From Dacryopinax spathularia (Eukaryota; Basidiomycota; Dacrymycetes; Dacrymycetales; Dacrymycetaceae), in assembly GCA_037974965.1 (NCBI GenBank), contig JBBPFI010000003.1:558001-622000 (forward strand): 64,000 nt of DNA, in the 5' to 3' direction. The notes under the pieces were generated by a model. That model was not told the DNA's origin. It saw nothing but the letters and a program-made list of their open reading frames with translations, and ran no database searches. Shown here in pieces: positions 32,922 to 45,137 of the stretch (position 1 is its first letter; each line of letters begins with the position of its first letter). Both the position numbers and the translations under genes were made by a program.

Positions 32922-35033
32922 ATGCTTCAAGCCTTGTCACTCACGCCCAACTCGGGCTCATTCCCGCCATCTCCGACCGAAATCGTCGACAACCGAGAGG
33001 AGCAGTCGCCTCCATCATCACCCGACAAGGTTATCCAGCAACAGCCACCACCACCTTTCTGCAGACAGTGCAAGCTGCAGTGCGAAGGTTGCCAGGCACA
33101 GCACATGGAAATCCAGGTACCATGCACGGACGCCAGCTGCCAGGGCGTCGTAGAGTGCACAGACCAATGCACAATCGTCGAATGTGACCAGGAAGCCTGC
33201 TACGACCAATCTTGTGAGAGCGTATGGTACGCACAGCCCCACATCGAACCGTGGAATGGCGCTTGGTTCTGCGACGCTTGTCCGAAGCCAGCGGTTAGTC
33301 CTCTCCTTTTTCTCTCCCTTTTTCTACCCCCCTAGCTCCCGCACAAACGAGGATACTAATCATTTGAACGACCCCTACAGTGCTGCGACGAGGGACATAC
33401 CGGCCCGTACTGCACCGATACCAACTGTTTTCCCACCGAACAACTGTTCCCTCCTGCACAACTCGATCTCGACATGCCGCCCTCCCAGCAACGCCGCGGC
33501 GGGGCTCCGTTCTTTCCAAATCAGCAACATTATTTTCAAGCCCTCGCCTCCGCATACCCGGGCTCGATGCCGCCCCCGCCGATGAATATGATGACTCCGC
33601 AGGCGCACCAATACATGTCAAACCAGATGGCCGCAGCGATGGGATCAGTCCCCTTCTCAGGCACGGGCTCCAACACGCCCTCTTTGGCAAGCTCGATGTC
33701 CGTGCAGAGCTCCCCCACGCCTTCCGCATTCAACTCGCATACCCTGCCCCTGACCTGCCAGTGGGCTCACTGCCACATGGCTTTCGCCACCCTCGAGGAT
33801 CTCAAGACGCATATCGACTCCCAGCATCTTCACCTGCCGGGTGTGCCCTGCGCGCACGTGGCACAGCCGCCAGGTCACACGCACAGTATGCACGCCCCAC
33901 CTACGCTCGACCCCTCACTACTCGGATTCGACCTCAGCGGCGGTACAGAATGTCCGTGGGGAGATTGTGGAACAGAACTGCGGGCAGAGTTCGAGCCCAA
34001 CAGCATCGCCGGTGCACTCGCCCTCGCCGAGCATCTCCTGCAGAATCATCTCAACCTCGAGCACATGGACAGCATGCAATCCAGCATGGACGTCGACCCG
34101 CTGCTTAACCATCCCCCACCATCCAACCATGTGCAAACGATGGTCTCACCCGTCAACAGCGCCCCTCACTTCCAGCCCCAAAACTCTCGTGCGTCGTCCT
34201 CTACCACAGAGGAGCACGTCTGCGAATGGGAGAACTGTAATGCCGTGTTCGACTCGGCGTCGGAGCTCATGCAGCATCTTACGAACTTTCATGTCGGCTC
34301 GGGAAAGAACGAGTACTGGTGTCGGTGGCGAGGGTGCGATAGGAACTCGGAAGGCAGGGCCTTTGCGAGCAAGCAGAAGATTCTGAGGCATGTTCAGGTA
34401 GGCACTTCCACCTCCCATTCGGATGACATGTCTGATGACTGGTTAGTCCCACACTGGCTACCGCCCCTATGAATGCGAGATCTGCCACCAGTTCTTCTCG
34501 GAGCCGGCAACCTTGCAGCAGCACAAGCGCAGGCATACGAACGAGAGTACGTGGCATCGATGTGGTGATGTGATACACGATCTGACCGTGTATCTAGGGC
34601 CGTTTGTTTGCGACTACCCTGGCTGCGGCAAGGCTTTCGCCATTGCTGGCGCGCTGACTATCCATAAACGCACGCATAACGGCGAGAAGCCGTTCAAGTG
34701 TACCTACTGTGATCGGTGAGTAACGCAGGCACTGCTGTGGTATTTGTGCTAACGCCACATCTTCGAAGTGCATTCTCTGAATCCTCCAACTACACCAAGC
34801 ATGTAAGCCATTTTACCACAATCTTGCTGTTCCAGGTGGCTGACAAGCAACAGCTGCGAACGCATACAGGGAGCAAGCCCTACCAATGTCCCGAGGTCGG
34901 CTGCGGCAAGCGTTTCTCCCGCCCAGATCAACTCAACCGACACGCACAAACGCACAAGTCGCCCCCACAAGGACGCGGGGCCCCACCAGCCGCAGGCGGT
35001 GACGACGAAGAGAGCGACGAAGAGGGGATGTAA
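32922..35033 (+). CDS. Zap1-like C2H2 zinc-finger transcription factor
   Basis: The N-terminal segment is very Cys-rich: [32 protein letters not shown], then [16 protein letters not shown] after an intron. A Pro/Ser/Gln-rich linker follows, then a split array of about eight C2H2-type fingers: CQWAHC..., CPWGDC..., [26 protein letters not shown]..., [56 protein letters not shown] and [19 protein letters not shown]. Yeast Zap1, the zinc-responsive activator, has the same series (CQWDGC, FAISSSLKIH, FNESSNLSKH). Four introns inside the finger array rejoin exactly. The encoded protein probably controls zinc uptake genes, with WxxC fingers acting as zinc sensors. Orthology is inferred by eye. Confidence 0.8.
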
Positions 35034-35365
35034 TTACGCCATACATGGGTTGAACGGAGTTATACATAGCTCGCTGCATTGCTGCATTGTCATTGTAACT
35101 TGCACACATGTCTTAGGGGGTCATCGCATCGGCCACGGATTCGGTCATGTAGACGTGCTTTTGTACTCTGTGGCATTGAATCAAGATATTATTGTAACAA
35201 TGGCTTTTGCCAGCATTAGCGCCGACTCGCATTCATTGAACCCGTAAGGCGGAAGCAAAGTGATGCGAGGAGGCGGACGTGCGTCCCTAGCGCAGGGCGA
35301 GGCTGAGCTCTAGAAGGTAGACCGAGACGCAGCATTCCGAGTAACGTTACGATACCTTTGGCAAT
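35034..35365. other. intergenic
   Basis: 3' flank of the zinc-finger gene and promoter of APL4. No element was recognised. Confidence 0.5.
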
Positions 35366-38300
35366 ATGGCGGCCACTCTGCGCGCCTCGACGGTCGCCAA
35401 CCTCCTTACTGGCGCTGGGGGGTATCATAATCTGAAAGGTGAGCTGTATGCGCCCGCGCTGTCCTGCAGAGAGGCTGACAAGACGTTTCAGCGCTGATCA
35501 AGGCGATCCGGGCATGTAAGGTGCGCACCTTCCCCATCTCCCCGTATATGTCCTCGAGCTGACTTGGGTATCTTGAAGACACTTGCCGATGAGCGCGCCC
35601 TTATCCAGAAGGAGTCTGCGGCGATCCGGACGTCCTTCAAAGAAGAAGACTCCTTTCTGCGACACAACAACATTGCCAAGCTGCTTTATATCCACATGCT
35701 TGGCTATCCCGCCCATTTTGGGCAGATCGAATGCCTGAAGCTCGTTGCCAGCCCGCGGTTCGCGGACAAGCGGCTTGGATACCTGGGGATCATGCTTTTG
35801 CTGGATGAGAATCAGGAGGTCCTGACGCTGGTGACGAATTCGCTCAAGAAGTGCGTGTTTTCATGAGGTCTACGTGCAAGGGGGGAAGTGGCTGACTGTG
35901 CGGGAAGTGACATGAACCACTCGAATATGTATATTGTGGGGCTGGCGCTGTGCACTTTTGCGAATATCTCGTCGGAGGAGATGTCCCGCGATTTGTGTAA
36001 CGAGATCGAGAAGCTGCTTGGGTCGAGTAATACGTATATCCGGAAGAAGGTGCGCTATATGCTTTACTTGCTCCGCAATCGGAAGCTGAGATCTGTCTGC
36101 AGGCTGCTCTGTGCGCTCTGAGAATCGTTCGACGAGTACCGGATCTTCTAGATCATTTCATCGACAACGCCAAGATCCTGCTTTCCGACCGGAACCATGG
36201 CGTGCTTCTGACCGGAGTCACGCTTGTAACGGAGATGTGCGAAAGCGATGCTTCTTGCTTGCCCGAGTTCCGCAAGGTGCGTCAAAGTCGTATGCTAGCA
36301 CTTGCGGCTGTACTGATACGAGAACAGGCTGTTCCCCTGCTCATACGACATCTCAAATCTTTGGTCACAACGGGCTACAGCCCGGAGCACGACGTCTCCG
36401 GCATAACCGATCCCTTCCTCCAAACAAAGATCCTCCGCCTCATCCGCGTTCTGGCTAAGGGTGATGCCCAATCTAGCGAAGCGGTCAATGACATCCTCGC
36501 TCAGATCGCCACTAACACCGATTCTGCCAAGAACGTCGGCAATTCGATTCTCTACGAGACTGTCCTTACGGTGCTGGAGATCGAGGCTGATGCCAGTCTG
36601 CGTGTCATGGCTATCAACATCCTGGGCAAGTTCCTCACGAACAGGGACAACAACATCCGTTATGTCGCTCTCAAAACGCTTAATGACGTCGTTGCCATGG
36701 ATACGAACGCTGTTCTCCGACACCAAAATACCATTCTTGACTGCTTGAGAGACGGCGATATCTCCATTCGGCGGAGAGCGTTGGAGCTGTCCTATGCGCT
36801 CATTCGGGAATCGAACGTTCGGGTGCTGACACGAGAGCTGCTCGCATTCCTGGAGGTTGCCGATAATGAGTTCAAGCTTGGGATGACGACCCAGATCTCG
36901 CTGGCTGCTGAGAGGTTTGCGCCGAACAGGAGATGGCACATTGACACCGTCCTGCGCGTATTGAAGCTGGTCAGTGTCGCTAGTCTTCCCTTGACCGAGA
37001 TTGTTGACATATGACAGGCCGGAAACTTCGTCCGAGAGGAGATTTTATCATCGTTCATCCGGCTAGTTTGCCACACGCCAGAACTACAGGCATACACTGT
37101 GGGCAGGCTATTCTCGGCTCTTCAGTCGGACGTATCGCAGGAGTCGCTCACTCTGGCTGCTGTCTGGCTGATTGGCGAGTTCTCCGACATTCTCCTGGCA
37201 GAAGGCGTAACCGAGGAAGAGAAACACAGAAGTGTATGGAGTCTTTATCCTGGACTTGCGCTGCAGACATGTTGACGTTTGGCTCAGGTGACCGCTTCCG
37301 ACATAATTGACCTCTTCGACTCCGTCCTCCAATCACCCTACGCGAACCCCCTCATCCGCCAATTCGTCCTCACGTCCCTCACCAAACTTTCCACCCGTAT
37401 CTCGCCGAATGACCCGCAACAGCAGCGCATACATGGCATGTTATCGCAGTATACCACCAGCCAAGACCTGGAAATCCAGCAACGAGCAGTCGAGTTCTCG
37501 AGCTTGTTTGGTCAGGGTGAGATTGCGGAAGGTGTGCTGGAGAGGATGCCTCCGCCAGAGATCAAGGCTACTGTTCTGGGAGTCGGTACGTTGATAACGT
37601 GTTTAGCTGGTGCATATAGCTGACTTGCTCTACAGTCAGCGAGGCGAAGCCTGTTGGGTCTACAAGGCAAGACAAGGACGTGCGTCGTTCAGCCCATTTC
37701 CTGCCTCATTATCTAACCTTCGTGTTAGTCCCTCATCGACCTCATGGGCGATGAGACCGCCACCGTGGCACCAACGAACGGGGCCAGGGGCACCAACCCA
37801 CAAGATCTCCTCAAGGACATCTTCGGATCGGACAACGATACGGCCTCCATGCCTGCCACTGTTGCATCGCCAGTATCAAAGCCCAAAGCCTCAGTCAACG
37901 ATATCCTTGGTCTGTTCAACCAGACGCCGTCGGCATCAACACCCGCGCCGGCCGCGGCACCCGCAGGCCTGGGCGGTCTAGGGGATATTTCCAGCTTGTT
38001 CGGATCACAACCTGCCGCCACGTCTCCCCCGGCACCGGCGGCCGCACCTGTCCCAGTGCAGCCCGCCGCTCCAGCGAAGCCCGCAGCATCGAAGCTTCCT
38101 GCTTATACCGCTTATGATAAGAACAACCTGAAGGTCACGTTAACGCCTCAACCGTCTGCGGCTCGGCCTGGTATGGTCACGATACTGGCGACATTCTCAT
38201 GCACTGGCTCCGAGCCTGTTACTGGCTTGAATTTCCAAGCTGCCGTTCCTAAGGTGCGTGAATCGCACACCCCAAGAAGGCTAGTACTAATGCGGGACAA

Positions 38301-38557
38301 TAGACACAACAACTGCAAATGCTGGCTATTTCTAATCCGAATATTTCTGCGGGTGCTCCTGCCACGCAGCAGATGCGGGTCATTGCGCCAGCCGGAGTGA
38401 GTCAACCAGTGTATCGGCGTCTGATTGTGATCTAATGCTTCACCCACAGGCACAGATCCGCTTACGATTACGTTTTAGCTTCACGACCGCTGGGCGTGCG
38501 GTCCAAGACCAAGTAGACTTTGCTGGTTTCCCAGCTGACCTGACCGTGGCGAAGTAA
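35366..38557 (+). CDS. APL4: AP-1 complex gamma-adaptin
   Basis: The large subunit of the AP-1 clathrin adaptor acting at the trans-Golgi and endosomes. It begins [20 protein letters not shown] and joins to [10 protein letters not shown] and [20 protein letters not shown]. The adaptin trunk follows with its HEAT repeats: [72 protein letters not shown] and [16 protein letters not shown] Pro/Ala hinge (37.8-38.1 kb) leads to the C-terminal ear: [44 protein letters not shown] and [14 protein letters not shown]. About ten introns, all short. Full-length at roughly 850 residues; nothing odd. It is convergent with BUD6, with only about 125 bp between stop codons. Confidence 0.95.
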
Positions 38558-38681
38558 TGTACGTTAGGGATGTAGCACCCGGATAGTAGTCTCCTTCTAT
38601 GATACCCATTACAAGAGATGCGCGATATGAACAAAATATGCCAAGAACGAACAAAGTCAAGAAAGCGGAAAATGTCCGTCA

Positions 38682-41600
38682 TCACTTCGGACCAAGTGTC
38701 CCGGACGGCGAGACTGGCGATGTCATCCCGCCAAGCTCGCTCAGCGACGCGGTCGAATTCGGACTGAACATAGCCTTGAGTGTCTGTTCATTCCGCTTCT
38801 GGCGCAGGCGCTCGACTTCCTCTGGACCACCCGTCATCTTCAGCTTCTTCCCCTCCACGAAGTTGCTGAGCTCGGCTTGGAACTCGTCAGAACGGGAGGC
38901 CAGCTCCCTGTCTCTCTGCTTCTGAGCCGCCTCGATCGCCTTCAGACGACGTTCAGGATCAACCTGAGCGCCCCTAATCTCCATCATTACTGTGCTCAAC
39001 CCGCCATGGTTCTCCTCAGGGGGTGGCGGACGGTATGACCGGAGCGCCTTCTGCGCCGGGCCGCTTCCCTTCAGCGAGATGAACTTCTCCACGTGACCGA
39101 ATACCTCCTTTAGAGCCTTGTGATCTTCAACGAGATCTGCCAACAGTTCCTCCTGATGCGTAAGGAACTTCTGCTCTTCCACGATATTCTCCAGTTCCTC
39201 GCCCCAGGTCTTCTTCCACATGGGTTTGATGGTTGACACATGCTGAGATAAACTCTCCAGCTCGGTGGCACACGCATCGATATCGCTCTTGAGCTGCCGC
39301 ATCAACGTCGGCTTTGGAACGACCTGCCGCTTGACGACATCGGCTTTGAGATTCTCAACCGAATCGGTGAGCTCCTCGATCTTCGTAAGAGCATCTTGGC
39401 TGCGAGTGTCGAGTTTATCCTTGCCAGCATTAATATATGCCCTCGTCCCCCCGACCTTAGTATCGGCCAATTCACGGACGGCGTTGGTCTGAACTCGGAG
39501 TCCGCCCAAGGCTTCCTTCGTTTGGTTGATGAAGTCAACGTAGAGCTGCCGCATGACACCCAGGTCCCGGCGAATGTTCTGGACTTCATCAAACTGTGTT
39601 TGAAGATCGTGGACTATTCGGCCGGCCGTGATATCAGAGGCACCAGTCATCTGCGGCTGGATCGGCTCAAGCGGAGGTGGCCTATTAGTCGTGCTGAGCC
39701 TCATCTTCGAAAGTTTGCTGGCTGCGGCCTGGAATTGCACATCCGAAGGGCGAGGAGCAGCCGGCCCTCCGCTGGTCGGCGGAATGAAAGTTGGACCGAC
39801 CGACATCCGACGGGATGCAGCCATCGCCTGCTTCAGTTCACGGATATCCTGGGACACGGCAGAGATCTGCAGATCGATATGCTGCTTCACCTGGTCGAGC
39901 GCTGAAAGACAATGTCAACGCCGAGTTTCATACATGTATAAGCCATACTCACGTTCGACATTCAGCAACAGCCTGCTGCCGTTGCGGATATCGTCCAGGT
40001 TTTCAAGCTCGTATCGAATCCTTGTTGCGGGATCTTCGATATAAATGGCAGGGAAATTCTCCAAGCCAGGGTTGTATGAGAACTTGTCCATGAATAAGAT
40101 CCTCAGACCGGCGAATGATATCGTGGGCTCCATTTCAACCTTCTTCGTATGCATGCCCAAAGTTAGGAAGACAGTTAGAGTTCCTGAGGGAGAACCCCGA
40201 GCCGCGGACGCGTCAACACGGCTTTGTTGGATGGGTGTAGAAGTGAACGGCGCAGAAGACTCGTTGGCAGGTTGTACGGCGCTGAAGTTAGAAAGATCGC
40301 TCCCAGCACTCTCGGACTTAACGATGCCATTCGACGATTTGGCATTGCTGATGAACGCGGGTAGAGGAGGAAGGGGCGGCACATCGTCCACCTTGGAAGG
40401 ACTAGGCGTTTGGCGAGTAGGCGTCTCAGGCGTCCGCGTCCGGCTATCAGATCGGTCGATCCCTTTGCCCTTGACGGGCGACTCCTCGCCTTCCGCCAAA
40501 GCACCCAGATCGATAGGCAAGAAAGATCGGCGGTTCTGGACCATAGCAGCTGTCTGCTTGTCCCGCGCTGATGGGCCCGCAGCACCCATTCTCTGGAAAT
40601 TGAAGGTCGAAAACCGCTTTGATGCCCTTCGCTCCAGTACGTCTGCCCTCTGCAGAGCAGCAAATGATGTGTTCGCGCCGAGAGTGGTCATCCGATCCTC
40701 GTCGCCCGTTGGTGCCAACGGCGGGGTATCCTCGCCTTCCTTTGGTGGGGGAGTGGCGAGTTGTGAGCTATAGGTGCTTGGTTGGGTATCATCTTGTCTG
40801 GATATATTGACGGACGACTCCCCAAGTGTCGCTGGCGAAGCCTCAGAGACGACAACATTTGGGGCTGATGGGGCTGATGGAGCTGGCGGTGTATGTGGCG
40901 GCGGTGTTGGTGGCTCTGACTCATGAAGTGCCTTATCAGTCCCTCCTGTATCCGTTACGCGCAGTTCTGGTTGAGACTCCAGCGGCGGCGTAGACACCTC
41001 TTGTGCTGGCGTCACAGGTTTGTCAGACAATGAGAAGCGCCTGACATCTGGCGGCACCACCGGTGGCGGGAACGATGGTGCTTGCGGCTTGACCGGGCTT
41101 GCAGGCTCTTCCGGTATGGACGAGAAGCCACGATTTCCCGTCAAGGATGGACCTCGACGAGGTAGGTCTTTCCTTGATTCTCTCGAGGGCGACTCAGTGC
41201 CTGCTTGTAGCGTTGATGACTGACCAGTTCGACTCGGTGCTCTTGCAGATGATCGTGATCCAGGTCGAGATGGCGTGTCATTTTCCGATCCGGCGTGATT
41301 GGAGCTGTGGTCGTCCCGTCGACGCTGAGGCACAAAGCCGCCGGGAGTCCTCTCCGAAGAGAGGTTCGCAAGAGATGACTGAGAATTGCTCTCTGTCAGT
41401 CCTGGAGCGCCTCTGCCTTCGTCCACAGACTGTGTTCCTGGTCGGCGGGAAGTTATACTCCCGCTTGCCCGACTTGCTGTCGGAGTAGGCACAGATCGAT
41501 GCTCCCTGGCTCGAGAAGCAGACGGGGTGACTGTCCTTCCCTCTTCTGATGAAGCGGAAGGCGGAACGTCCGTCAAAGCGCGTGACGAGCGAGAGCCGCT

Positions 41601-42236
41601 GCCGGATGACCGTGAGGGCCGCGTAGCCTGCAGTCTGCGATATTCCGACTGCTTCGTTCGGAGGCCGTTGAGAAGGTTGGTAATGATTGTCCGGACCGTC
41701 GGAAGATATCGCTCCAGTGAGGCTGTGGAGGCTTCCTCTGCAAGGCACAGCTCGAGAACGTCGCGGAGATCTTGTGGCACAGATAGCAGTTCGCTAGCGA
41801 CGCATGTAAGAAAAGTGCAATATTGTGAAGGAGTGTACTCACCTCATATCGATGCCACAGGAAGCAAATGCGGCAACGGCTGCATTGAAGTCGTTTCCGA
41901 GCCTAACGTAGACATCGCTGACTTGATTCTCGGTCGCCCGCATTTGACTCCATAGCGTCAAAGACTCGAGCAGTTGCTTGATAGCGACCAAAAGCCGGGT
42001 AACGGTGGTCTCTACGCCATTTCCGGACTGCACACGAGTAAGCACTAGCCCCTGAGGTGATATGGTCCACGCACCGATGAGCTTGGTCTTGGTCGACCCT
42101 CTGATCTTCTCGATTGCGAACCAGAGCTGGACGACTCAGGGGGTCGCTCACTCCTAGACGAAGCGGAGTAATAGGTTGATGAATATCCCCTCTCTGACCC
42201 AGATGAAGCTCCTGACTGCACCCTGGCTGTCGACAT
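38682..42236 (-). CDS. BUD6: Bud6/Aip3 actin-interacting polarity protein
   Basis: A polarisome component that binds actin and helps formins nucleate cables at growing tips and septa. The protein starts MSTARVQSGASSGSERGY (Ser-rich). The Bud6 N-terminal domain follows: LLVAIKQLLESLTLWSQM, ENQVSDVYVRLGNDFNAAV, GIDMR and ELLSVPQDLRDVLELCLAEE, then LPTVRTIITNLLNGLRTKQS. A long disordered Ser/Pro region leads to the conserved C-terminal core: VEMEPTISFAGLRILFMDKF, FPAIYIEDPATRIRYELENL, then after an intron at about 39,900-39,951 LDQVKQHIDLQISAVSQD. A coiled-coil rod ends in LGPK. Roughly 1,130 residues, four exons, intact. It is head-to-head (358 bp) with the Bud6-domain-like gene. Confidence 0.93.
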
Positions 42237-42594
42237 AGTCCAAGCAGTGTGCTAGAGAAAAAGAGTAGAGATAAGAAAAAGAAGAAGACAAGACAGACAA
42301 ATGACCAGCAATAATGGCCGTCTGACGCCTTGCGTCTTGGTCTGTCCAACCCAACCCGTCCCGGCCGAAGTTAGGAAGGACCTGCTAAAATGCCTCCGTT
42401 TTGCCTCCTGCGGACGCGGGTCATCGTCGGATAGGGTCCCTTGGGTTACTAGGAGGGGTCACTCGCCCACATCACAACCGGTCAACACGCAGCGCCAGTA
42501 CATCAGCTCACCCAATATATACCCTCAGTCCAGCTCATCGTCTCTCTGTTTCTACCCTCTATTCAACCCTTGACATCGCTCGATACCCAGGACT
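42237..42594. other. divergent promoter BUD6 / Bud6-like repeat gene
   Basis: A 358-bp shared upstream region. The half nearest the plus-strand gene holds a candidate TATA (CAATATATACCC near 42512). Co-regulation of the two genes is possible. Confidence 0.45.
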
Positions 42595-43809
42595 ATGCTC
42601 AGCAGAAGTGTATCGTCATATAACCCGAGAGCGTCACCGTCTACCACTGTCGCTTCGGACCCTCGCGACAGACGCTTGAAGCCTCGAGTCTCTTGCCCGC
42701 CCGTGCCAACAGAGGCAAGCAGACACGTTCCGAGGCACTAGGACATGCTCTCATACAGACCAGGCGTCGTCACCGGTTGCGGTAGACGAGCATGCTGAGC
42801 GGCTCACGCTGTCAGGCGAACAGCTCATGCAGGTGCTCGCGATGTGGAGTGTTCACAGGAAAGCAGTCTGGCAAGTGAGCGCGACTTTCGCCAGGTTTTC
42901 GAACGAATGTAACGCTTCGGCCTCTGTTTTCTCTGCCGCTGGAGCGGACGCCACGTAAGTCCCATGTGCTCAGCTTTTGGGACGCATATCTGATAGTCTG
43001 GATGCTCAGGTACCTCAAGACAATACCGTCTGAACTGCGGCCAATGCTTGAGCAATTGATGTCGGAAGACCCCTCCATTCGGCGCTTTGAACTCTTCAAG
43101 CCTTCATTGGACGCGATTGTGGCCAGGTTCCTTGGCGAGTTGCGGACTATCAAGGAGCGACATGGGCTGGCTTCTGTGCCAAAGCCTGCTCCCCTTCTTA
43201 AAGTGAGCACGACGAGTCGAATACAGCGGCGGGTGCTGACACCGTCGCACTAGTCCCCGAGCGTCAACATGACCCTCGAAGCTTTTGTCAAGTCTATTGG
43301 AAAGCTGAAGGACGCCATCGATATCTGGAGCGTCAAGGAAACCTCAGGCGAAGACATACGGGCCGGCTTGGACCACCTGGACGAAGACTTTAAGGCCCTG
43401 TCGACCTCTTTCAGCGAACGCGGTATAGATCTCAAGTAAGATGACCCATATTCATCCTGGAAAGGCCGCTCATGATTAAACAGGAGCGAGATTGCCCCGA
43501 TCTTCGAAGAACTGAAGACACTTGTCGAGGAGCTCGTCACGCCAGGCATCGCAGGCGAATGGGACGAACCCTTCTCTGACCAACTGAACGCGCTCCTCAT
43601 CCGGCTACTGAGTGGACTGAAGAGCAAACAAGCCCAACTCTCTCAAGCCCGAGAGCAGATCAAACGACGAGCGACATTCCGACTCCGTACGTCCATCTTC
43701 GAAGAACAAGCTTCTAACGGGCCCAGGCTACCAAGCACTTTATCTCGCAGTCATACCGGAAGGAACTTCACCAGCTGAGGGGAACTTCCAACATTGTCGG
43801 AGGAGGTAG
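42595..43809 (+). CDS. protein with two Bud6-N-terminal-like repeats
   Basis: I know no named homologue. The conceptual protein contains two divergent copies of the Bud6 N-terminal fold. Repeat 1 reads LSGEQLMQVLAMWSVHR, ATFARFSNECNASASVFSAAG, then IPSELRPMLEQLMSEDPS and FLGELRTIKERH. Repeat 2 reads FVKSIGKLKDAIDIWSVKE, LDHLDEDFKALSTSFSERGI, then FEELKTLVEELV and LLIRLLSGLKSKQAQLSQ. Both share the L..WS, F(N/K)A...F...G and L(R/K)..K pattern of BUD6 next door. Introns at 42955-43009, 43203-43253, 43436-43483 and 43687-43726 rejoin frame. The 5' end is unresolved: ATG 42595 opens one frame but the repeat-1 frame needs another exon junction, so an internal ATG near 42826 is an alternative. There is no C-terminal Bud6 core. 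Confidence 0.6.
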
Positions 43810-43893
43810 GCGATCACCCGGAGGAAGGAGGCGACACCCGGAGGAAGGAGGCGACACCCGGAGGAAGGAGGCGATACCCGGACGGAAGAGGCG
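43800..43893. repeat. 20-bp tandem minisatellite
   Basis: Four units of CACCCGGAGGAAGGAGGCGA or close variants start at the stop codon of the Bud6-like repeat gene. The last unit is degenerate. One unit boundary overlaps the inferred terminal codons (HCRRR), so repeat expansion may have set the C-terminus of that gene. Confidence 0.85.
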
Positions 43894-44150
43894 GATTCTG
43901 CGGACCTTGATTCATTGTACATGTACACTGGCGAGAGAACATTGTTGTATCGATACCTATACCATCATTCATGCCGTTTACAGCGTTCCACTCCGTCCGC
44001 TGAGACATCCAACGCCTCATAAGCGCCGGGAAGGATTAGCGCCGACCCTGGGTATACTGCCGAACTTCTTCCGGACTGAAAAGCTGGACCCTCACTTTGC
44101 CACGGACCCTTGCCTGCCTCTCCTCTCTCAGCAGCATTGAACAGCACAGA
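43810..44150. other. intergenic with 20-bp minisatellite
   Basis: Begins with the minisatellite listed separately. The remainder is the TMA16 promoter, with no further features. Confidence 0.5.
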
Positions 44151-44944
44151 ATGCCGCCACCAAAAGCGAAAACTGGCAAGTCGAAAGGGCCGAAGGAAAA
44201 GGTCTTCCATCCCGAATCGCGCAAGGCCGGTCAACTGGAGCGTAAGCTGCTGAGAAAGCAGAAGCTCGAGAAGGCCGCCGTCGCAAAGTCGCGCAAAGCG
44301 CTCGAGCAAGGCGCGTTCCCCACCGTTCCCCTTCTACCCGATGGCTGACAAGGATAAAAAGTGGATAGGAACGTCTTCTTCCTCCATGCTCTGCCTTCCG
44401 AGGCACTTGCGCTCACCTTGAGCGAGATTCACGATATCCTACGTGATGTCTGGTTGATGAGGCACGACGAGCTGATCAAGGCTGAGGAGGCGGCGAGACG
44501 AAAAGGCAGGCCGAGGAGTACGAAGGAGGAGAAGTTACTTGCGCAGAAGCACATGGATGCCGAGGAATATCGGACTGGTATCGGTGCGTACATCGAACGA
44601 TCGTCTAGGAGGAATGCTGATAGTTTTGCGCAGAGATACCCGATCTCACACATCCTGCTAATGTCGCCTTGTTCCGGAAATGGAACGCCGATGACCCAGG
44701 CTTTCTACCCTTGCTGCGCTGGATACGCGTATCGAGTGAGCGGCCAGATGAGGTGGTGGTGTCGAAGGAGGGGAACCAGAAAGCACTGCTGAACGCAGCG
44801 GCGGCGGCCGGTATTTCATTAGATCTGGCACAACAAGCTGCCGATCCAATGGATGAGATACCGCAGGTGGCGGACCTGACTCTGGATGCGGTTCCCAGCG
44901 CTGCTGTGGACGGCCTTGCAGCGGGTTTGGATAATCTACTGTGA
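44151..44944 (+). CDS. TMA16: translation machinery-associated protein 16
   Basis: A 60S pre-ribosome-associated nucleolar protein. It begins MPPPKAKTGKSKGPKEKVFH, then PESRKAGQLERKLLRKQKLE, the Lys-rich N-terminal helix of the family. After an intron follow LTLSEIHDILRDVWLMRHDE, a RRKGRPRSTKEEKLLAQK block and EEYRTG. The next exon continues through IPDLTHPANVALFRKWNADD-like sequence to PGFLPLLRWIRVSSE. The C-terminus (DEIPQVADLTLDAV) is acidic and poorly conserved. Size is about 200 residues. Three exons, intact. It is convergent with the GIN4-type kinase, about 190 bp apart. Confidence 0.88.
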
Positions 44945-45137
44945 TTGCTTTGAGCCTTGGCCGCTACTACATGGGTACGCAAGGGGTGGTCTGTAAATAG
45001 GTACAAATGTGAATGGGGGGTAGTGTTCACTGTTGTTACAATTGGGGCCAAAAGGGGCAGCTTTGCATGCATAACTCGATCCTCACATCCGAATGTCCGA
45101 ATCCTCGATCCCGAAACCACGTCGATTTCACTCGTCA

